Positions 58,594 through 64,000 of a stretch of 64,000 nucleotides of DNA are shown piece after piece; positions within the stretch are counted from its first letter, which is position 1; every line of letters starts with the position of its first letter. The notes beneath the pieces are model-generated. The model had not been told where the DNA came from. It saw only the letters and a program-made list of their open reading frames with translations, and ran no database searches. A program made the translations under genes and the position numbers. This stretch comes from Actinomadura sp. J1-007 (GTDB taxonomy: Bacteria; Actinomycetota; Actinomycetes; Streptosporangiales; Streptosporangiaceae): assembly GCF_009793335.1 (NCBI RefSeq), contig NZ_WING01000001.1, positions 1,736,001 through 1,800,000 of the forward strand, given 5' to 3'.

Positions 58594-60218
58594 CTGTCCA
58601 GGTCGTAGTGCATCAGGGACGAGTCGCCTTTTCCCGTACCGTTCCCCTTGCCGGGCTCGGGCGCTCCGTTGGGGGGCTTCGCGGCGGGCGGGGCCGGGTG
58701 CTGCGCCGGGGGCTCGGGAGCCGCCGCGGCGTCCTGCGCGTCCTTGCCGACCGCGCCGCCCGCTGCGCTCGCGCCGCTCGCGCCGCCCGTGCCGAACGCG
58801 TCCTCTGCCGTACGGGTCGGATCGCCGCCGAGGCGGCCCTCGGAGAACGGGTCGAGCGGAGGCTCCGCACCGGCGGGCCGTTCGTCGTCACCCGGCTTCC
58901 CGGCGGGACGGCCCCGCGTGCGGCCCCCCTGCCCGGGGGCGCCGGGGGCGCCGGGGGCCTGCTTGCCGTGCGCGGGCGTCGAGCCGTTGACGCCCGGCGG
59001 ACGGCCCCGCGAGCCGTTGAGCCCGTTCAGGTCGTGCTGGTCCTTGTCGGGCGGCATCGCCGGGACGGCGGTGGTCGCGGACGCCGGGGGCGTGGCGGTC
59101 GCGGCGAGGCCGTGGACCTCCTCGGACGTCCAGACGCGGCCGGACCTGTCGGCGGCCGGGTCGGGCGGCGGCGCGGACCGTCCCCGGGCGCGGCGCCCGC
59201 CGCCCCGCGAACCGGTCAGCGGAGGCGCCTGGCGGGGCGCCCGGCCGGCGTCGTCGGCGTGCCTGCCGCCGAGGGGCGGAGGGCCGGCGTCCGGGGGACG
59301 CGGGGCCTCGCCCGCGGCCTGGCGTCCGGCCGGAAGCTCGGGCATGGCGCCGCCGGGCAGGCCGCCGTTCATCTGGCCGCCGCCGAGCGGCGGGCCGCCC
59401 GCCGCGTCGTACCCCCGCGCGGGCCGCGGCCGGGGCCGCGCGGACGCCCGCAGGAACGACACCACGCAGGCGATGATCAGGCCGACGGCGAGGCCGATCA
59501 CGGCGTTCTGCGGGAGCTTGCTGCCCGCCGAGGCGGACGGGTCGGCGGTGTCGACGAACTGCACGCCGTCGTTGACCTTGGCCCGCGCCGACAGCAGCCC
59601 GCTCTCCTCGGACTGGAGCTTGGCGAGCTGGGTGGCGAGCAGCTTGTAGGAGCGGGTGCCGGCCTGGGCGACCTCCAGGTCGCCGGTGACCTTGCGCTCC
59701 AGGTTCTGGATGTTCTTGATCTGCCCGTCGAGCGCGCCGACGTTGGTGGAGATCGTGACGTCCTGGTACGCCTGCACGACGGCGTTGGCGGTGACCGCGG
59801 CCTCGGCCATGCTGCCGCCGGTCGCGCTGACGATGACCACGCCGCCGTCGGGCTTGGTGGAGGTCTTCACCCGGCCGCGGAGCTGCTCGCCGGTGAGCCT
59901 GGGCCCGCGCTTGCTCTTGACGATCTCGGCGGCGCGCGCCATCACCTGCGCGGACCCGGCGAACGCGGCGCGCTGCGCGGTGTAGGTGCCGAAGCCCTGC
60001 GCGGACGTCACGCCCTGGCGCAGCACGTTGTTGTGGTTGGTCGGGTCGGTCACGGCGAACCGCGCGGTGGCGGTCGCGCCGCTGAACATGATCTGCGTCG
60101 CGGCCACCGACGCCAGCAGGCACGCCAGCACGATGATGAGGGACATCAGCCGGTAGCGCCAGACGGCCTCGACGAGGCTGATCTCCGGGGTGGCCGGGAC
60201 GGGAGTCTGTGCTGTCAT
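58590..60218 (-). CDS. Wzz/YveK-like chain-length determinant with long disordered tail
   Basis: Polysaccharide co-polymerase-like protein of 542 aa. A short cytoplasmic start leads to TM1 (LMSLIIVLACLLASVAATQ), an extracytoplasmic domain with coiled-coil (IKNIQNLERKVTGDLEVAQA), and TM2 (AVIGLAVGLIIACVVSFL near residue 240). This is the Wzz layout. The remaining 285 residues are a Pro/Gly/Ala-rich, apparently disordered cytoplasmic tail that ends MHYDLDR, not a tyrosine-kinase domain. The start overlaps the glycosyltransferase stop as TGATG. Confidence 0.82.
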   Translation of the reverse strand: MTAQTPVPATPEISLVEAVWRYRLMSLIIVLACLLASVAATQIMFSGATATARFAVTDPTNHNNVLRQGVTSAQGFGTYTAQRAAFAGSAQVMARAAEIVKSKRGPRLTGEQLRGRVKTSTKPDGGVVIVSATGGSMAEAAVTANAVVQAYQDVTISTNVGALDGQIKNIQNLERKVTGDLEVAQAGTRSYKLLATQLAKLQSEESGLLSARAKVNDGVQFVDTADPSASAGSKLPQNAVIGLAVGLIIACVVSFLRASARPRPRPARGYDAAGGPPLGGGQMNGGLPGGAMPELPAGRQAAGEAPRPPDAGPPPLGGRHADDAGRAPRQAPPLTGSRGGGRRARGRSAPPPDPAADRSGRVWTSEEVHGLAATATPPASATTAVPAMPPDKDQHDLNGLNGSRGRPPGVNGSTPAHGKQAPGAPGAPGQGGRTRGRPAGKPGDDERPAGAEPPLDPFSEGRLGGDPTRTAEDAFGTGGASGASAAGGAVGKDAQDAAAAPEPPAQHPAPPAAKPPNGAPEPGKGNGTGKGDSSLMHYDLDR

Positions 60219-61402
60219 CAGGGGCTCTGAGTCCTCGTGGGGGCTGGGGCAGGGGCGGCCTGGGCGGGATCGGCGAGGCCGCGGATCGCGTCGCGCAGCT
60301 CGCGGTGGTAGCGGTCCTTGCCGAAGCGCCGGGCGGCGTCGGCCCTGGCCCGCTTGGCCATCGCCAGCGCGCCGTTCCAGTCGTCCAGGATCCGGGCGAT
60401 CCCGTCGGCGAGCGCCTCCGGGTCCTCGGGGGCGACCAGGACGCCGTTCTCCCCGTCGGAGACGATCTCGACCAGCCCCTGGGTGGCGCTGGCGACCACG
60501 GGCCGACCGGCGAGCATCGCCTCGACGGCGACGTTACCGAACGGCTCGACCCGGGACGGCACGATCGCCACGTCGGCCTCGGCGAACGACTCCCAGACCG
60601 AGGGCCGGAAACCCGCGAACACCACCTCGGCCCCGCCGTTGCCCGGGGACGAGGCGAGGGTCCGCAGCTCCTCCTCGAACCACTCGTATCCGGGGAAGAC
60701 GTCGCCGACCAGGGTCAGGGACGCATCGTACCCGCGCGCGCGCAGCACCCCGGCCGCGCGGACGGCCACGTCGGAGCCCTTGCGCGGCGAGAGCCGCCCG
60801 ACCAGCGCGATCCGCACGGGCGGGCCGGGCTCGGCGCGCGGCTCGGTCACCGCGTCGGGCTCGTCCACGCCGTTGTAGACGACGCGGCTGCGGCGGCCGG
60901 CGCCGCCGAGCGCGGCGGCGCTCGCCCTGCTGTTGACGACCACGGTGCGGGCGAGCCGCAGCGGCGCCGACAGCGCGGCGCGCACGGGTCCGGGCACGCC
61001 GTCCTCGGCCTCGTGCACGTGGCAGAGCGACGGGACGCGGGCGAGCCGCGCCGCGACGAGCCACAGCGGGATGGTGACGGTGTTCACGTAGAGGGCGGCG
61101 GCGCGGTGGCGGCGCAGCAGCCGCCAGGCCGCGGGCAGCGCGCGCGTGGCGGCGAACGCCAGCCGCACGAGGCCGAACGGCGACATGTACGCCTTACGCA
61201 GCACCGGCACGGGCAGCACGACGATCTCGGCCCCCGCGTCCCGCAGCGCCGCCGACAGCGGCCCGTCGGCGGGGATCGTCACGACGACCCGCCACTCGGG
61301 GACCAGGGCCCGGACGGATTCGACGAGCATCCGGTCCGAGCCGTAGAGGTCGGGCGACGGGTGCGCCAGCACCACGACGGACCTCGGGTCTCGTTCGCCC
61401 AC
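60218..61402 (-). CDS. GT4 family glycosyltransferase
   Basis: Retaining GT-B glycosyltransferase of about 394 aa. The N-terminal half starts VVVLAHPSPDLYGSDRMLVE; the donor-binding half includes IALVGRLSPRKGSDVAV and the EX7E motif in EPFGNVAVEAMLAG. Start GTG 61402 follows AAGGAGG; an in-frame ATG 27 bp upstream has no ribosome site. First gene of the operon with the Wzz-like and flippase genes. The sugar donor is unknown. Confidence 0.88.
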   Translation of the reverse strand: MGERDPRSVVVLAHPSPDLYGSDRMLVESVRALVPEWRVVVTIPADGPLSAALRDAGAEIVVLPVPVLRKAYMSPFGLVRLAFAATRALPAAWRLLRRHRAAALYVNTVTIPLWLVAARLARVPSLCHVHEAEDGVPGPVRAALSAPLRLARTVVVNSRASAAALGGAGRRSRVVYNGVDEPDAVTEPRAEPGPPVRIALVGRLSPRKGSDVAVRAAGVLRARGYDASLTLVGDVFPGYEWFEEELRTLASSPGNGGAEVVFAGFRPSVWESFAEADVAIVPSRVEPFGNVAVEAMLAGRPVVASATQGLVEIVSDGENGVLVAPEDPEALADGIARILDDWNGALAMAKRARADAARRFGKDRYHRELRDAIRGLADPAQAAPAPAPTRTQSP

Positions 61403-61575
61403 TACCCCCTCCTTCTGGTGATCCCGCAACCCCGGATCCCAGTCTCCCGCAACCCTCAGATTAACTCTGGTTTACCGTCAAGACGCATCACGCCCCATCC
61501 GCATAGTGTGCGTTAGGCCGCAATAGCCTGGGCGGAACCTCATGTGGGCGACAGTATGGACGAGGGGGTCATAGG

Positions 61576-62706
61576 GTGCGCATCGCCATGATAGGGACTC
61601 GCGGAGTGCCGGCGCGGTACGGCGGGTTCGAGACGGCGGTGGAGGAGATCGGCAAGCGGCTCGCCGCGGCGGGTCACGAGATCACCGTCTATTGCCGGGG
61701 CGAACGCCATCCGGAGCCCGAGTACCTCGGCATGAGGCTCGTCCACCTGCCCGCGGTGAAGAGGAAGGTCGCCGAGACGCTCAGCCACACCGGCCTGTCG
61801 GTGCTGCACGCGGCCCGGCGCCGCCCGGACGCGGCGCTGGTGTTCAACGCGGCCAACGCGCCGCTGCTGCCGGTGCTGCGCACGCTGCGCATCCCGGTCG
61901 CCACGCACGTGGACGGCCTGGAGTGGAAGCGCACCAAGTGGAGCGGAACGGGCCAGCGCTACTACCGCACGGCCGAATCGCTCGCCGTGCGCTGGTCGGA
62001 CGCGCTGATCTCCGACGCGCTCGGCATCCGCGACTACTACCGGGAGCGGTTCGGCGCCGAGTCCGTCTTCATCGCCTACGGCGCGCCGATCCTGGAGGAG
62101 ACCGACACCGCCAAGCTGGCCGAGGCGGGCTACGCGCCCGGCCGGTTCCACCTGGTGGTGGCCCGGTTCGAGCCGGAGAACCACGTGCACCTGGCCATCG
62201 AGGGCTACCGGCGGAGCGCCGCCCGCGAGCCGCTGGTCATCGTGGGCTCCGCGCCGTACGCCGACGAGTACACCGCGCGGCTGCGCGAGCTCGCGGGCGA
62301 CGACCCGCGCGTCACGTTCCTCGGCGGCGTCTGGGACCAGGACCTGCTGGACGCGCTGTACGCGGGCGCGCTGACCTACGTGCACGGGCACTCGGTGGGC
62401 GGCACCAACCCGTCGCTGCTGCGCGCCATGGGCGCCGGGGCGTCCGTCCTCGCGTACGACGTGAACTTCAACCGCGAGGTGCTGGGCGAGGAGGCGGGCC
62501 GCTTCTTCGGCGACGCCGCGTCGCTCGCCGCGGCGATCGAGGCGGCCGAGGCCGACCCGGGCGCGGCGGCCGACCGGGGCGGCGCGGCCCGCAAGCGCGC
62601 CGCCGAGCGGTACGTGTGGGACGACGTGGCCGCCGCGTACGAGCGCCTCTGCGTGGACCTGAAGGAGCGGCGGCTGACCCGCCGGACGGTCCGCCCGCGC
62701 GACTGA
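61576..62706 (+). CDS. Glycosyltransferase (DUF1972/GT4, rhamnosyltransferase-like)
   Basis: Glycosyltransferase of 376 aa that opens with IAMIGTRGVPARYGGFETAV, the DUF1972 signature of glycosyltransferases that add the second sugar to a lipid-linked primer. VATHVDGLEWKRTKWSG and GHSVGGTNPSLLRAMG (acceptor/donor sites) are also typical. Start GTG 61576 lies within GAGGGGGTCATAGGGTG. It is divergent from the glycosyltransferase-Wzz-flippase operon, with a 173-bp spacer. Confidence 0.88.
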   Translation: MRIAMIGTRGVPARYGGFETAVEEIGKRLAAAGHEITVYCRGERHPEPEYLGMRLVHLPAVKRKVAETLSHTGLSVLHAARRRPDAALVFNAANAPLLPVLRTLRIPVATHVDGLEWKRTKWSGTGQRYYRTAESLAVRWSDALISDALGIRDYYRERFGAESVFIAYGAPILEETDTAKLAEAGYAPGRFHLVVARFEPENHVHLAIEGYRRSAAREPLVIVGSAPYADEYTARLRELAGDDPRVTFLGGVWDQDLLDALYAGALTYVHGHSVGGTNPSLLRAMGAGASVLAYDVNFNREVLGEEAGRFFGDAASLAAAIEAAEADPGAAADRGGAARKRAAERYVWDDVAAAYERLCVDLKERRLTRRTVRPRD

Positions 62707-62816
62707 CATTCCCACCCTTTCCGGCAAACCCCCCGCGACCTGCGGGAACGCCCGCCCGCTCCCGCCCTCCGGCGTCACAATGCGTTCCGGATCGTCGACG
62801 GAACGGGGGCACCGGC

Positions 62817-63881
62817 ATGGCGGGCGCGGAGCGGAGCGCGGGAGGCACCGGATGCGCGGAGCGCACCGGCCGGACCGAACGCGCCGGACCGACCGAACGC
62901 ACCGGGTGGACCGAACGCGCCGGGTGGACGGAGGGCGCGGCCGGTGCGGCCGGTGGGCCGCGTGCGGCGGAGGTGACCACAACCGGTCACGTCCGGGCCC
63001 GCGTCGGGCAGCGGAACGTGCTCGTACCGCTCGGGTCGCGGCGCGCCGCGCTCGCGGGCGTCGCGCTGCTGACGCGTTCGCGGGCGCCCGCGCTGGCGTG
63101 CCAGTGGCTGCTGTACGGCGCGGTCGCGGCGGCCGGGCCCCGCGCCGTCCCCGGCGCCCGCGTCCGCTGGGACCCGCCGGGCGGGCGGGCGCGCTGGGAG
63201 GAGCTGGCCGCGCAGCTCGGCCCGTTCGACCACCTGGCGCTGTACGAGCGCCCGCAGCGTTCGCGCACGGGCCTCGCGGCGGTGCTGCTGCGCGCCGGGC
63301 GGCCCACCGGCTTCCTGAAGCTCCGGGAGGACGCCGGGGCGCTGGAACGCGAGCACCGCGCCCTCAGCGCGTTCCCGGACGGCCGGGCGGCGGGCTTCCG
63401 GGTGCCGCGCGTGCTCGGCCGCGGCGGCGCGGCGGGCTGGCACTGGATGCTGATCGAGCCGATGCCGTCCCGGCCCGCGCACCCGCCGCGCCGTCCGGGC
63501 GTCGCCTCGCTCGTCGGCGCGATCCAGCGCCGCCTCGCGCCGGCGCTTCCGCGCCCGCCGGGCGTCCCGCCGCACTGGCGGCCGATGCACGGCGACCTCA
63601 CGGTGTGGAACCTGCGGCGGTGCGGGACGGGCCGCCCGTGGCTGATCGACTGGGAGGACGCCGGCTGGGCCCCGCCGGGCGCCGACCGCCTCTACTACGA
63701 GGCGACGCGTTCGGTGGTGTTCGGCACCGCGCCGCCGGCCACCGCTCCCCGCGAGGCCGCCGAGTTCTGGCTGGGCCGCGTGGCCCCGAGGCCGTCCACG
63801 GACGGCGACGCCCCGTTCAACGCCGCCCTGTCCGCCGTCCTGCGCGACCTCGCCCGCGACGGCCGGCGCCCCGCCCCGTGA
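62817..63881 (+). CDS. APH-fold phosphotransferase (choline/aminoglycoside kinase-like)
   Basis: Protein-kinase-fold small-molecule kinase. The C-terminal lobe has the Brenner motif MHGDLTVWNL, with the catalytic Asp and Mg-binding Asn, and LIDWEDAGWAPPGAD in the DFG position. The nucleotide-binding lobe includes GFLKLREDAGALEREH. The N-terminal 50 residues are a hexapeptide repeat (TERxGx) and unlikely to fold; a second start, GTG at about 62972, would omit them. Substrate is unknown; the polymer-locus setting makes a sugar or alcohol kinase plausible, aminoglycoside resistance less so. Confidence 0.72.
   Translation: MAGAERSAGGTGCAERTGRTERAGPTERTGWTERAGWTEGAAGAAGGPRAAEVTTTGHVRARVGQRNVLVPLGSRRAALAGVALLTRSRAPALACQWLLYGAVAAAGPRAVPGARVRWDPPGGRARWEELAAQLGPFDHLALYERPQRSRTGLAAVLLRAGRPTGFLKLREDAGALEREHRALSAFPDGRAAGFRVPRVLGRGGAAGWHWMLIEPMPSRPAHPPRRPGVASLVGAIQRRLAPALPRPPGVPPHWRPMHGDLTVWNLRRCGTGRPWLIDWEDAGWAPPGADRLYYEATRSVVFGTAPPATAPREAAEFWLGRVAPRPSTDGDAPFNAALSAVLRDLARDGRRPAP
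62856..62940 (+). repeat. 18-bp tandem repeat encoding TERxG hexapeptides
   Basis: About 4.5 units of an 18-bp repeat (consensus ACCGAACGC(G/A)CCGGGTGG, with core copies at 62874-62891, 62892-62909 and 62910-62927). They encode TERAGP, TERTGW and TERAGW at the start of the APH-fold protein. Confidence 0.8.
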
Positions 63882-63924
63882 ACGGCGCGCGCGCCCCTGA
63901 ACGGCTTGCGCCCCGTGAACGGCT
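63880..63924. repeat. Short tandem repeats of TGAACGGC...GCGCCCC
   Basis: Three copies of (G)TGAACGGC followed by a (T/G)CGCG-like core and CCCC follow the kinase stop, with a period of about 18 bp. The last copy runs into the hairpin at 63925. Confidence 0.65.
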
Positions 63925-63954
63925 CGCGCCCCGGTCGGTGACGACCGGGGCGCG
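63925..63954. terminator. Hairpin terminator
   Basis: A 12-bp perfect stem, CGCGCCCCGGTC at 63925-63936 and its complement at 63943-63954, with a 6-nt loop. It follows the APH-fold gene. A leftward gene may end just beyond it (TGA at 63977-63975, preceded by codons for PASNSAG), but too little is visible to call a gene. Confidence 0.7.
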
Positions 63955-64000
63955 GGCTCAGGGGTGCGGTGGGATCAGCCCGCCGAGTTGGAGGCGGGGC

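Noticed and set aside
62817..63881. Aminoglycoside resistance gene
   Set aside because: The kinase fold fits, but the Brenner motif alone does not define substrate, and the neighbours are polymer genes.

Overview
The window is chromosomal DNA of a very GC-rich actinomycete. Codon third positions are almost always G or C, GTG and TTG starts are common, and many gene pairs overlap by GTGA, ATGA or TGATG. Gene content (type VII secretion targets, DUF2510, DUF3558-like and DUF501 proteins, DivIC/FtsB beside enolase, UdgB) points to the order Streptosporangiales. The style fits Thermomonosporaceae (Actinomadura-like), but that family-level call is inference. No rRNA, insertion sequence, phage gene or CRISPR array is visible.

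Layout. 1-2.4 kb: two tandem secreted M1 metallopeptidases, the first cut by the window edge. 2.4-10.4 kb: threonine ammonia-lyase, a ROK kinase, a FIST sensor, a MoxR-type AAA+ ATPase paired with a VWA protein, and a small membrane protein. 10.4-19.7 kb: an esterase, cystathionine gamma-synthase, an MMPL exporter, a five-gene type VII secretion-associated cassette, and cystathionine beta-synthase. 19.8-32.4 kb: a conserved core block with an SGNH hydrolase, thiolase, DUF4287, Bax-inhibitor-1 protein, an unusual tRNA gene, a cyclopropane synthase-like methyltransferase, NDH-2, UdgB uracil-DNA glycosylase, a DUF2510 protein, and the overlapping series eno-ftsB-DUF501-ppx/gppA. 32.6-45.5 kb: a sulfonate/nitrate-type ABC importer, an orphan histidine kinase, a secreted SH3 protein, a TPR protein, an NhaA-DsbA fusion, an MDR oxidoreductase, a bifunctional penicillin-binding protein, MazG and a SurA-like lipoprotein. 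45.5-51.5 kb: Mfd and a TetR/MFS efflux pair.

51.6-63.9 kb looks like an envelope-polymer locus. A coupled operon has two TagD-like nucleotidylyltransferases flanking a CDP-alcohol phosphotransferase. After it come a methyltransferase, an APS kinase fused to an eroded ATP-sulfurylase-like domain, a TauE/SafE transporter, a coupled operon of glycosyltransferase, Wzz-like protein and flippase, a second glycosyltransferase, and an APH-fold kinase. My working hypothesis is a surface glycopolymer carrying alcohol-phosphate and possibly sulfate groups. No sulfotransferase or polymerase is seen in the window, so this is unproven.

A striking technical pattern is that six genes (M1 peptidase, VWA protein, YbaB-like protein, SGNH hydrolase, histidine kinase, mfd) are each restored to a full-length or better-started product by adding one base, usually in a C or G run. 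This looks like systematic homopolymer undercalling in the assembly rather than six real mutations.
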